Source: Lasiosphaeria ovina
Taxonomy: Eukaryota; Ascomycota; Sordariomycetes; Sordariales; Lasiosphaeriaceae
NCBI GenBank assembly: GCA_033439765.1
Contig: JAULSN010000004.1
Coordinates: 2,738,001-2,802,000 of the forward strand
Direction of reading: 5' to 3'
Length of the DNA: 64,000 bases
Shown here: positions 33,721 through 44,058 of the stretch, one piece after another
How positions within the stretch are numbered: the first letter of the stretch is position 1
How the letters are laid out: each line of letters begins with the position of its first letter
The notes under the pieces: model-generated
The model's input: the letters and a program-made list of their open reading frames with translations, nothing else
What the model was told of the DNA's origin: nothing
Database searches by the model: none
Made by a program: the position numbers and the translations under genes

Positions 33721-34147
33721 GAGCGTTTTGGGGTTGAATGAATAATAAAAGGAGAGATGTATAAAAGAGGTCAGCGGCGAATGGTATACATGGACTTGGA
33801 GGCATAATGGCGGCGCCTGGCGTTGAGGAGAAGGGCTTATAGGGGAATGTTTATTTTTGTTTCTCTCAAAATGTTACTTGGCGAATGAAGCAAGCCCCAC
33901 CGTGATTATGGTTATAGCAGGTACGGGGCAAGTTTATCTGAATCTTAGACGGTATCGTATGGCACCCTCAGTACCATTATGAGTTGCACCTCAGAACCAT
34001 GTGAATTCACATTTTTGATATGTGTCACTTTAAAAAGGCATTGCACAAGGCACTTTACGTGACACAGTGGTGCCACAGATCACCACAGGCATGTCTCCGA
34101 TTACTTGCATGGTAATATATTGGGACCATGTAAAAAAAGACGAAAGT
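33721..34147. other. Convergent 3' intergenic spacer
   Basis: 427 bp between two stop codons, AT-rich. No gene is seen. Confidence 0.6.
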
Positions 34148-36051
34148 TTAGCGCAACTCTAGAATCACCATGCTGGTAGCAAGAGCGGGCAACACGGGAA
34201 CGGTGAGCTTGGAGTCCTGCAGACGCCAGCCGACGTCGCCCCACGGCGTGCTCGCTATGCCGATGGCATTGGGCACGGCGACGGCAACGGTCCCGCTGAT
34301 GTCGACATAGCCGCCGTTCACGACCGAGACCAGCATCTTTTTGCCGACGACCCAGTACGCGGCGTCAATCACGCCAGCCCCAGAGCCCGCGCTCTCGGCC
34401 GCGGCGGGATGCGGCCGGTCGCCGCCTACGAGAAAGTCCACCACGGGCGACGCGGCGACGACCTTGGCCATGGCGCCGTGGGCGGCACCGAGCGGCGCGC
34501 TGGCGGGCCACACCCACGACACCAGGGCCTGCGCGCCGTGGTTGAGCGCCAGCGCGTTCATGACGAGCTCCTCGTCGACGCTGGGGTCGCGGAGCCAGTA
34601 GTCTTCGCCGTGGAAGCTCTGGGGGTTGTGGGCCTTGGTCTTGGGCCACAGACCGAGCCACGACTCGTAAGCGGCGTAGTCGTCCAGCCGGTTGGGCACG
34701 TCCTGCAAGTTGCCTTGGCAGTTGTCGCAGCCGCAGTCGCCGAGCGTTGCGTTGCAGGCCGTATGCCATTTGGACCAGGTGGAGTTGATACCGATCGGGT
34801 ACACGTCCTCCATAATAATGTCACCGCCCGCGCTGTACTCGGCAAAGTGGTAGTTCTGGCAGTTGAGCGTGATGGCGACGGGGTGGTACGGGTCGAGCTG
34901 CCGGATCAGATCGCGCGCGAGACTAGGGGCGTCGAACGGGTCTTGCCATCCGTCTGGCCTATCGGCGAGAGCAAGGTCAGACATGAGTCGGCAGCGTTGC
35001 CTTCAGGGTCGGTTGGTTCTCCCCACTGCCTTTATCTTCCGCGGAAAGCCAGGGGGTGGGGGAGTAATAGGGGCGCGTACTCATCTGTGCCCCAGTACGA
35101 ATAAATTGCCTCTGCATCTTTTGCCGCGAGCACTTGCTCCCGGACATAGGTCAAGTTTTTGTAACCCTCGCGCAGGTTATACATGAATTTGAGGTTGATC
35201 TTGTCCATGTAGGCAAATGCAGGGGCCGAGTCGCGGTAGATGGTCAGAGGCGTCATGGAGTTGAGGCCCAAGTCGGCGTAGTGTTGGATCTCGCTCGTGC
35301 TGTTGTTGCCCAGGAAGCCATCGTACGACGCGTAGAAGCCGTGCGGGAGAAGCGGCTGGAATCTGTGGCCCGATGCAGCGTTCCGGAAGAACAGGCCGCC
35401 ATTGAAGTTGTCGATGCGAGTTACACTGCCGTTGGTCTTCTCGGGCAGGAAGAACAAGGAACTCGTGGCCGTCCACGTGGGACGCCCGCCCTCAGGTGCG
35501 CCGTAAAGCACCAGTTTGATAGGCTCGAGACTGGGCTTGAGGCGCGACAGGTCGAAGCGGAAGACATTGCCAGTTGAGTTGATGGCGACCGTGTTCTGGA
35601 CTAGAATGGCATCGTCCTCGACCAGGTTGATGGAGAAGATGAGGTTGTTGGCACGACCCGAAGTGGAAGAGGTCGTGTTTGTACTGGGCCAAGGCTTGCC
35701 GTGGTACGGCGATAGGGCAGCATTCACCACGACCTCGCCGTGCTTCTCACTCTCGAGATACAGGCTGTACCGCGGCTGGAACTGCACATGGACGAGGGGC
35801 CCATTGGCGGCAGGGCTGGGAGCCAGCGTCTGTCCGCCCGGATCAAAGCTCGGATATCTGGGGCCCGGGTCAGTCGTTCGTTCAAGTGCGAGGACCATGC
35901 CATGCCGTGGGAACTAAGGTTCTCACCCGTCCTGATAGACTTTGCCGCACCACCTGGGCCAGTCGACGTGGTAGCCAGTCTGCTGGCCCTTGACCCCGAC
36001 GGCGGCCGCCACGGCGGTCAGCAGGATCAGGCAGACATCGGAGTTCTTCAT
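34148..36051 (-). CDS. Secreted glycosidase-like protein, probable TIM-barrel, uncharacterised
   Basis: Three exons on the minus strand (36051-35927, 35857-35081, 34958-34148) give 570 residues. Introns are 69 and 122 nt. MKNSDVCLILLTAVAAAVGVKG is a signal peptide. The N-terminal 200 residues look like a beta-sandwich with several N-glycosylation sites (NTT, NST, NGS). A barrel-like part follows with LPHGFYASYDGFL, YWGTDEPDGWQDP (a DE pair at the end of a strand, candidate acid/base region, joined by intron 2), LDPYHPVAITLNCQNYHF and IMEDVYPIGINSTW. A CGCDNCQG cluster probably makes disulphides. The C-terminal 100 residues form another beta-rich part. The pattern suggests a plant or fungal polysaccharide-acting enzyme. 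I do not recognise a named GH family, so the enzyme class is inference. Confidence 0.75.
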
Positions 36052-36423
36052 GGCGGCTCAACGTCAACGTCGCGCAAGACGCCGCACCGTGCCTCGGTGT
36101 TGTGTTTCTACTGTTGGCACGGGCGAGGGACAGGACACCCTTTTGTGTCGGACCGGCGTTGCACTCTCGGACGTGGCACCGCGCCGCCGAGCAATGGAAG
36201 GTGCTGGTTGAGTGAACATTATTGCCTGCATCATTACACTTTATCCGCGACATTGGTCAATTGCCTTCTTGCTGTTGGCTAATGCATTTCCCCCGAGGAA
36301 AGGGACATTTCTCAGACAGGCACACAGAGATCTGTATTACCCCAGCCGGGTAGGTGCTTTATTTATTATTGCGCGTCTCTTTGGAGAAGCCGGAGCCGGT
36401 GCATTTGCTGCCGAAGTTCCCAT
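36052..36423. other. Intergenic promoter region of the glycosidase-like gene
   Basis: 372 bp, upstream of the glycosidase-like gene and downstream of the VOC gene, both on the minus strand. No gene is seen. Confidence 0.6.
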
Positions 36424-36822
36424 CTAAACTGGCGATGTCATATTCGCCAAGACAACTCTGTAGCCATCGGGGTCTTCAAACGACTTGCCGCAGCGGTCCC
36501 AATAGGGGTTGAAGCTTCTGACGACGGCAAAGCCCTGTTGTTCCATTTGTGTTACGGCCTGGGCAAAGCTGGCGCCGTCCGGGAGATAAAAAACCAACAG
36601 GTTATCCTGCGTCGGGGCACGGCCGGCATCGTGGCCAGATTTCTGCGTGAATTCAAGATGGTAGCCGGCCGACTTGTGGCCCAGCATGATGCCGCTAAAT
36701 CCCTCGTGTTCAGGGAACGAGCCAAGCATCTCGAATCCCAGGCCGTTGCAGTAGAATGGCAGAAGCGCGTCTAGGTTGTTTGTTGGGCGTGCAATGCGGA
36801 GATGGGCAGTGGCCAGCGCCAT
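36424..36822 (-). CDS. VOC-superfamily protein (glyoxalase/bleomycin-resistance/dioxygenase fold)
   Basis: A single exon of 132 residues with ATG at 36822; an in-frame TTG two codons upstream is not used. The paired beta-alpha-beta-beta-beta modules of the VOC fold are visible: TAHLRIARPTNNLDALLPFY at the start, GFSGIMLG, YHLEF, then NLLVFYL and SFEDPDGYRVVL at the end. Candidate metal ligands are H7, E57 and E116, the usual H/E/E set of glyoxalase-like proteins, with the fourth ligand not obvious. The length equals one VOC domain, so it probably acts as a dimer. Substrate unknown; glyoxalase I proper is longer in fungi, so this is a stand-alone VOC protein. Confidence 0.9.
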   Translation of the reverse strand: MALATAHLRIARPTNNLDALLPFYCNGLGFEMLGSFPEHEGFSGIMLGHKSAGYHLEFTQKSGHDAGRAPTQDNLLVFYLPDGASFAQAVTQMEQQGFAVVRSFNPYWDRCGKSFEDPDGYRVVLANMTSPV

Positions 36823-37647
36823 GATCAAGATTTACGTGGAGATTGCGCACTGACCGTGGTGGTTTCCGTGAATTGAGTTGGGATGCTCTTGAAGGAGCTC
36901 CCAAGGCGATGGATGGGATGGGGGGGAGGGGCAGGGGCAGGGCGAGGAATGGGGGTTTCTGGGGTCAGGCTGAGTTGGGATCATCCCAGGGATGTTCCCT
37001 GGTCATCTCCACAATTACACTACCATACGTACTTGTTACATACATGTATGTACCGATACGGCTCGTTATTCTGAATTAATACGGGGTACGGATACGTCAC
37101 GCTCTTCCTCTGTCATGATTTTTCGTGGGGGCCCGGAGCCAGGGGAGCTGTGCCCTGCGGCAAACGGGGCATTCCATGGATGGATGCATTAAGCTCCGAG
37201 CCAACCCTCATGCATGTAATGCCTGCAATGTGAAATGCCGGTATTGTACTAGTACTGTATTCTCGGTACGTAGTCTGCAGTGACAGGGTGGGAGGTCACA
37301 GCCACCGCTTAGCTAGCCCGACTAATATCACCTTGAACGCGCAATCATCAAGTGCACAGCCGCGCCAGGACTTTTTGAAACAAAACCGTCTCGTCTCTTT
37401 TGATCCCTTTGCTACCTAACCACGCAACTACCACTACCTTCGTTCCTTTGTTGCGGCACGGGCATCTTCACAAGACTGCGATAGCTGCCCGCCCTTTTTT
37501 TATTGACCAGACAGACTTGTCCGCAATCGTTGCCCGGCTATCAAAAACCCAACGTATCCGCCCGTGCATGCTGGCGTATAGCCTCACCCCCGACTCTCGA
37601 AGCTAGCGCGTATTCGTCCCGTATCGCCCCGCATCGTCCCGGTCCCG
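36823..37647. other. Divergent intergenic region, about 0.8 kb
   Basis: Promoters of the VOC gene (minus) and the M50B-like gene (plus). A G-rich stretch lies at 36917-36935. No gene is seen. Confidence 0.6.
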
Positions 37648-38671
37648 ATGGCCCCGAGCCTTGCCCCCCCCGTAGCCGCGCCCGGGTCGTCGTCGCCCTG
37701 GGTCGCCGCTGTCAAACGATCCGCACCGCATGCCGTCCGTCTCACCGCTTCGGCCGCCCTCGTCCGCCGCGACCTCACCGTCAATGACACGCAAAAGGTG
37801 ACGCTGGGCGTCATCGCGGCCTACGTCGTGGCCATCGCCCTCCTCTGGAACATTCCCAAAATCCGCGTTGTGCTCTGGCCCTTCAAGGTGCGCCCGCCCC
37901 CTTTCTCCTCCTGTCTGGCTTCTGCATAGGCACATCATATCCGCAAAAACTGACCCCAGACTCAACCATCTCCAGATGCTCGTCATCGCCTTTCACGAGT
38001 TCGGCCACGCCCTGGCCTGCGTCCTCACCGGGGGCCGCGTCAAGAGCATCGAGCTGGACCCGCACGAGGGCGGCGTCACCCACATGCTCGGCGGCAAGAG
38101 CGCCATCACCCTGCCCTCGGGCTACCTGGGTTCGTCGCTGATCGGCGCCCTGCTCATGTTCTGCGGCTTCAACATTGTCGCGAGCAAGGTTGCCAGCATC
38201 GTCGTCGGCGTCACCTTCATCCTCACGCTATGGTGGGGCCGCAGGGACTGGCTGACCATCCTGACCATCTTGCTCGCCATGGGCCTGCTGATCGGTTGCT
38301 GGTTCATCGCCCATGCCGAAGCGTTGCGATACGTTGTGGTATGTCTCCCACCTCTCCCTTCTGATATGGCTTGGCGGCAGTCCTTCTCACCCTGTAATTG
38401 CCTCCGGGTATAGCTCTTCATCGGCGTCATGTCGTCTCTCTACAGCGTCTGGGATATCTGCGACGACCTCATCCTCCGCAAAGTCAACAGCTCCGACGCC
38501 AGCGTCTTCGCCAAGCGGTACGGCGGCTCCTCGCATTGCTGGGGAATCTTGTGGTCTATAGTCGCCGTGATTTTTATGGTGGCTGCTATCGTAGCTGCCA
38601 TTGCCGCGTTTCCCCAGACTGCGGAGCAGCAAAGGACCGACTCGTCCAACTTTATTTCAACCAAATTCTAA
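37648..38671 (+). CDS. Peptidase M50B-like integral membrane protein
   Basis: Three exons (37648-37887, 37976-38338, 38414-38671) give 286 residues; both introns are phase 0. The N-tail is Ala/Pro/Ser-rich, then a membrane helix (KVTLGVIAAYVVAIALLW). Exon 2 begins MLVIAFHEFGHALACVLTGG: the HExxH zinc motif is H87-E88 and H91, inside a hydrophobic segment. GYLGSSLIGALLM and several further helices follow. A third zinc ligand, an Asp near the C-terminal side in M50 proteases, could be in SSLYSVWDICDDL. Family knowledge: M50B-like proteins are common in fungi and plants, related to site-2 proteases, mostly unstudied. Protease activity is inferred from HExxH only. Confidence 0.9.
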
Positions 38672-39844
38672 AAAGCCATATGACTAAGTATCAACGTCTA
38701 CCCTTTGGATTTGTATTTCTTTAGTAAGGCAGCAAGCTGCTATTCATGTTTTGGCATATGGGAGGTTTGTGTCAATCTTTTCATTTTTGGTATTGGGAAT
38801 TTCTACCTATGGCCATGTATGGCCACGTAAGTCTTGTCTTCTGGTTTTTGAAATGGCGTTAGGACAACAAACTCGCAGTCGGTGTGCTTTGTACATTTGA
38901 TACGGAACGGAACGGAACGGGCCGGGTTCGTGCGGATGGGTGGGTAATGAGGGCGAAATGACGATATTGATACCCGGGGACTTTTCCTTTTCTTGGGAGA
39001 GAGGCAGGGAGAGAGAGACATCTGTTCCGGCTTACCTTCCCGGGGGGGGCTTTTGTCTCATCTCCGAGAACAAGAAAATGGTACGTTGCAAATAATAAAA
39101 CAAATCAAAATCCCACTTACCAGTCGCGACCTGACTTAGTGGTGGTGGTGATGGCACATAGTCTAGACGCCCGTCTGACGCCTCAGATATCAGCATCTCC
39201 GCTTCTTTCTGTGCCAGAATAGGATATTCTCAGCTCCCTTGCCGACTACCAACTAGGTAACTATCCAGGATACAAAACACCGGTGGAAACTCTATTGCCG
39301 GCCCCTCTTTCCCACCACCAGCCTCGCTCCTCGTGTGCAACAAACATCAGTTTCCCACTTTCTTGTCGTGCCCGTAATTCGCTGCTGACGGCGGGCCCGT
39401 TCAAGCAATCTGACTGTGTTGTCGAGCCGTGGCCTTTTACTCCCGTGTCAGATCGTAGCTGTTAACCCGTGTAGATAACCTTCTTGAGTCGGCTGTGCCT
39501 CATAACCAGGTAGGTAGGTAGCAACCTGAATTAACGTTGCAGTCGTCACCAGAACTTGCGCCTCCAACTAATTGGAAATGTTCTTATGCATTCGTATGCC
39601 TACATCGTGTATCCCCAACGCCAATCTATTATATGTAGATCGCCACACGCGGGCTACCAAAGCCAAAACCGCCGCTCATGGTGACTAGGTAAGGTAGTTA
39701 CACGCACACCGTCTGTATGTATCCGTTAAGATGCGAATGCGACTCCAAGCCCAATTCCAGGCACACACACTGTAATGTGTTGTGTTAAAGGAAGTACAAA
39801 AGCACCCAGCTACCCGATGCCCCTTCCCCCTCCCCTTCCCCAAC
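38672..39844. other. Intergenic, about 1.2 kb
   Basis: The 3' flank of the M50B-like gene, with a GGAACGGAACGGAACGG pentamer run at about 38902-38920. I see no gene. Confidence 0.55.
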
Positions 39845-40526
39845 TTATTGCCCATTGTAGAACGCCTCGCTTGTCCACTCGATCCGCTCTCGATCCTCGA
39901 TATCCTGGCAACGAATGTCGGGCGAATCAGGACCGGGAATTCCTCTGCCCATATCATGGCAAGATAACGGCATAGGCTTGGCGCCGGGAGCCAGAAGGCT
40001 CCGCGAAAACCTCTGTCCCAGTAATCCTAGTTCTCTTAGGGCAGCCTCTCGTATCTGCCGAGCAAAGGGTGACTCCACAAAGGCAATTACCAATTGCCCA
40101 AAGGGAGTTAAATGGTAAATAGGGACACTTTCAATCTTACGAGCCAAAAGCCAAGAGGTAATCGTTCTGGATTCCTCGCCTGTTAAACCACGAATGATAC
40201 GTCTACCTCTTCAACTACGCCGTAGTCCATAAGAGGCTTATAGCCTCGCATGGACTGCTCTGTTGCGCGGAACCATTGTAGCACGCCTGCCTTACAAATA
40301 TACACCTTGAGGCAAATGTCCCGGCGAAGAACGAGGCGGAGGATAGCCCGTATACCTCAATAGCTTGCACCCCATTCTCGGCCGCAACGAGCCACGGAAT
40401 TCTGGCTTCTGGGGCCAGACCGATAGGCTTCGGCCGAAGATATCTATGGAAGTCGGCATAAGTGGGGAAAAAGGGTATATTGGGATTATTCGGCCGCCGA
40501 TAATCGAACTCGCGTTCCGTCGACAT
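39845..40526 (-). pseudogene. Decayed minus-strand gene, two ORF pieces, unknown
   Basis: Two open pieces face the same way on the minus strand. The upstream piece (40526-40215) starts MSTEREFDYRRPNNPN and stops at LLWTTA. The downstream piece (from about 40210, ending 39845) reads RGLTGEESRTITSWLLARKI and ends AFYNGQ. In another frame the end of the first piece continues as WFRATEQSMRGYKPLMDYGVVEEV, so a frameshift near 40280 could join the two. No start or splice model gives one protein. I do not recognise a family. It sits at the left edge of the relic zone, and decay is the simplest reading. Confidence 0.4.
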
Positions 40527-40559
40527 ATTAGATACGTTCGTTAAACATAATCTTAATTA

Positions 40560-40940
40560 TAGTTGTTATATCCCGTAGTCGCGGTAGTAGTGGTAGTAGT
40601 ATGAAGAATGCTTCTGTTATTTTTGAGTTTAGAGGAGCTGGTAACGGAAGGAGAAGAAGCAGAAGGGGAAGAAGTAGAAGGGGAAGAAGCACTTATATAT
40701 ATGGCCTACAAAAGAGTTTAATGACTAATCAAGCTTCCAAATAAAAGATTAACGTTAAGACTCTCTTATTACCTGGGGAAAGTCAGGTTACCGAAGCCCG
40801 GGCTCGGGGCAGTTTGGTGCGTATTTAACAGCCAATTTTAAGAGTAGACGTAACCCAAGTATAAAATTTAAAATCTATTTCATATGATTTTTTTTAGGGA
40901 GGGTCGACATAAGGATCACCTTACTATTTGCTGTCCGACG
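40560..40940. other. AT-rich and purine-rich non-coding stretch
   Basis: Contains a GTAGTAGTGGTAGTAG run near 40580, an AGAAGCAGAAGGGGAAGAAG-type purine repeat at about 40646-40690, and an AT-rich block at 40840-40900. The composition contrasts with the GC-rich genes either side and fits a mutated repeat remnant. Confidence 0.5.
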
Positions 40941-41310
40941 TTACATGATACCGAGCTGCGGGTTCCAATGGGCGCACTTTTCTCCAACGTTACACGCGAG
41001 AATAGCGCAAGAAATTTCCCTTAAAACGCGGCTCTTAACCACGCCTGCAAACGCGGGAGTCGCCCGACCGCAAAGGTTGGCAATCGGCGAATTGGAGATG
41101 CAGACGACGTCCAGACGTGGGTCGGCCACCACCCTGCGGAGCCAATCGACCTCGACCTCGACCTGCGCCTTGGCAGCGCTGCGGGAGGCTCTCTGCTCTC
41201 TAACACTCGGGCCATGCGACTATGGACGCTCTCTAATGACTAAGTATTACCTCGGCCATCCGCGTCAACAAAGCGCGGCCTCGTGTTTGCTTCTCTCCCT
41301 TCCGCTTTCC

Positions 41311-41430
41311 GACTGTCCGACTGTCCGACTCTACGACTGTACGATTCTACGACTGTCCGACTATCCGACTCTACGACTGTACGATTCTACGACTGTCCGA
41401 CTGTATGAATGTGCGACTGTACGACTATTC
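41311..41430. repeat. 8-bp minisatellite (GACTGTCC-like), 15 units, with 40-bp higher-order repeat
   Basis: Fifteen 8-mers with variants GACTGTCC, GACTCTAC, GACTGTAC, GATTCTAC, GACTATCC. Five-unit blocks starting at 41327 and 41367 match each other almost completely (the fifth units differ), so a 40-bp segment was duplicated after the 8-mers diverged. Confidence 0.93.
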
Positions 41431-41502
41431 AACCGACCGACCGATTCAATCGACCGATCAACCCCCCGCCGACCGTCAAACGATCGCAGAGTTCTTGGCA
41501 CG

Positions 41503-42122
41503 ATGGCAGACCGCAGCGCCGCCCATACCCTCCAGTTCGGCATCGAGTTGGAATAACCCGGGCCGAACATCATTGCGCTACGCATGTTCGTATAAGCCCG
41601 GTCAGTGGGTTTTCTAATCCTCAGCTAAGGCAAGTTACTCGTGGCGTCTTGCTCTTCCAAGACGCAATCTCCTTTATTCTCCCGCCTCCTCACGAGGCCA
41701 ACGTATACTCAAGGCCAGCTTCGCTGCCCGATTCACTCCTTAATCGCGTCGATCAGCTTGATATAACAGAACTGATCGACACCATGATGCCAACCGCTAC
41801 GCCTACGCAGGATCCAGACGCTATCTGGGACCGGAAGTACGTCGCGTGGAACTTCCTCTCGATATATCGGCTCGGTACGGTGGAATGGCGCCAAGGCCCG
41901 TCTTGTACGAGTCCGAATGATGCTGTCCGATGGTCCGTCCTGGCATTATCTGCAGTCGAGGTCTTTCTCAGGGCAGATTTCGAATACCTCCGTAGGGAGC
42001 TAGCCCGTCGCCCCTCGGCGGTCCTGCGCGCTAGGATTTTGCGTCCGTTGATTATCGCCGCATCCCGAAACCTATGTCGCGAAGATGCCGACCTCGAGAT
42101 CGAGGCTGGTGATTTGGATTGA
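41503..42122 (+). pseudogene. Remnant resembling a fungal amidoligase-fold protein, truncated and frameshifted
   Basis: From ATG 41503 the frame reads MADRSAAHTLQFGIELE and then TAA at 41554. F-G-x-E-L-E is the N-terminal signature of putative amidoligase enzymes. About 150 bp downstream another frame runs open to the TGA at 42120-42122. It holds DRKYVAWNFLSIYRLGTVEWRQGP and AVRWSVLALSAVEVFLRA, which resemble the family's C-terminal N-F-x(n)-G-T-x-E-F/W-R-Q block. The middle of such a protein (about 200 residues, with the HVH-type motif) has no counterpart in the short space between. This is therefore best read as a gene that lost its centre and frame. The family call rests on two short motifs from memory, so it is tentative. 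Confidence 0.45.
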
Positions 42123-42198
42123 GTATCTTGTGCTTCCCGACTCTAACCATGCTCGACGTCCGGTCTACGTATAGTTTTGATTATCGACGATCCCACGT

Positions 42199-42385
42199 CC
42201 CCGGGCTCTTAGTGCCCAACTCTAACCACGGCTTTTATGCTGTGGAAAGCTCTTAGTACTGTGTGTGGGAAGCTCTCAGTGCTTCCCCGGGCTCTTAGTG
42301 CCCAACTCTAACCATAGCTTTTATGCTGTGGAAAGCTCTTAGTGCTGTGTGTGGGAAAGCTCTTAGTACTTCCCCGGGGCTCTTT
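42199..42385. repeat. Tandem repeat of about 86 bp, just over two copies
   Basis: Copies begin with CCCCGGGCTCTTAGTG at 42199 and 42285, and a third partial copy begins with CCCCGGGGCTCTTTGTG at 42372. Inside each copy AAGCTCTTAGT-type phrases recur, so there is also an internal shorter repeat. Confidence 0.88.
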
Positions 42386-42730
42386 GTGCTCCCTGCCAAA
42401 CGATGTGCCCACACCTTCTCGCGGTGTTTGGTGTCAGTACCCCGATAGTCAAATGACTTGGGGGAAGCTAGGATGGGCATCTATAACGCGGGTTTATTTA
42501 CCCGTTGATATTGTTTTCCCATTTATACTAACGGCGATATCTAGTGATACGCCTTAGCCGTCGTCTTAGCTCTACTATATACAGAAGTTTCCATTCCTAG
42601 CCGCTGCGATTTCTCGACATGGCAGAACTAGCTCCGGTGCAGCCACTAACAGCCACTAACAAATATCTAACAATTGTTTCAATCCCACAGCCTTCGGCTC
42701 AGCGCGGCTGGGGAATTCTACGACGTGGGT

Positions 42731-43615
42731 ATGAACGCCGGCATCTGGAAACAGAAACACGCTAAGATTATGACGATCGAAGACCTCCACCGAATGGAAT
42801 CAATTATTTGGCAGTACGGTTACCAGGCGCGTACACTGAGCTGGCAAGCATTAGGCAATACGGCTGGTATTCAAGCTAGCGCTAGAACAATTGAACGAGC
42901 GATGGGCACACTTAAATATCGGAAATGCATCGCCTGCCAGAAAGGCTGGGTCTCGCCGTCACACGCAAAACGCCGGATTCACGACGCCGAATTAGCACTT
43001 CATTTCCGCCCAAATCCGGAGGACTAGCGCGATATTCGATTACGGACTATGCGGAAGCCGGGCGAACGATATTGTCCAGATTGTATTCAACATCGCGAAT
43101 CGGACCAGTTGGATCCTGAAGCCCGCCGGTTCCATGTTTGGGCAGCTATCGGTTAGGAGTTCAAATCCGAATTACACTTCTACGATATTCCGACTAATAT
43201 AAACGGAAAGATGAGCTTGCAAGTCTATTACGACGAGATCCTGGAGAAGGTTGTTAAGCCCTGGCTAGTATTAGGTCAATAGTTTGTTCTAGAAGAAGAT
43301 AGCGATTCTGGGTATAGAACCGGACGTCGAAATCTCGACAATGTCGTTCAGAACTAGAAAGACAAACATCAACTAAAACACTTCTTTAATACACCCGGCT
43401 CCCCAGATCTATCGCCAATTGAGAACTGCTAGCGCGCAGTCAAGCAGTTTATCAAAGCAAATTATAAAATTGGGATGACGGAGGAAGAATTCAAGGCGTT
43501 GGTAATTGAAGGATGGTGTCGGATCAAACAGGTGACAATTAACAAGTATATAGATTCTATGGTAGTGCGGATGTAGGATATGTTAGCTAGTGAGGGTCAG
43601 ATGACGGGTTGGTAG
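42731..43615 (+). mobile_element. Tc1/mariner-like transposase relic, six internal TAG stops
   Basis: One reading frame runs from ATG 42731 to TAG 43613-43615 and encodes a DDE transposase of about 294 codons. The N-terminal part (TIEDLHRMESIIWQYGYQARTL-like region, then SARTIERAMGTL) is the helix-turn-helix DNA-binding domain. The catalytic part shows FHVWAAIG, EEDSDSGY and SPDLSPIENC, where the DDE aspartates and glutamate lie. Internal stops are at 43025, 43154, 43280, 43355, 43430 and 43574, and all six are TAG. At 43430 the family expects Trp (PIENxW), which fits TGG changed to TAG. No confident terminal inverted repeats were found by eye; TTATTTAC near 42493 and GTAAATAA near 43662 are a possible but weak pair. 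The copy cannot make a transposase. Confidence 0.85.
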
Positions 43616-44058
43616 GGTGATAGTACAAAGAGGGACTTAGTAAGGCTAGTAAAATTTTGCCTGTAAATAAGTACCTATAAAGTACGCAGTCTCTTTTATT
43701 TTGGCAACCGCTTGCCCGGGACCTCTCTGACATCGTCATCCTCGTCCTGTACTTAGCAAGGCGAGGCCCCATCCTGGGCCAAAATGCAAAAGCGGCTCAT
43801 GCCAATTTTTCTTTACTCCGACATCCGAAAGACAGACCTCTGCCGGCGCCGATTTGTCCCAGAAAGAAAAGCCAAAAATGGATAGAAATAAAAACGCCAG
43901 GTCGCCCAACAAGATGATTTTCATTATCCCGCACACAGGCAGTTAGTCAGTTGATCGTGGTGCACATGAGTACCCGTGTCATACATAGTTTGGCGCGCAT
44001 TCCACTGCTGCGCACTCATTTGTCGACAAAGGATAAGTGGAAGCTCGGCCCTGTTGCT
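43616..44058. other. Intergenic between transposase relic and CAF-1 gene
   Basis: The downstream flank of the relic and the 3' flank of the CAF-1 subunit gene. No gene is seen. Confidence 0.55.

Noticed and set aside
41311..41430. CRISPR-like repeat array
   Set aside because: Units are 8 bp with no spacers, in a fungal nuclear genome; it is a minisatellite.
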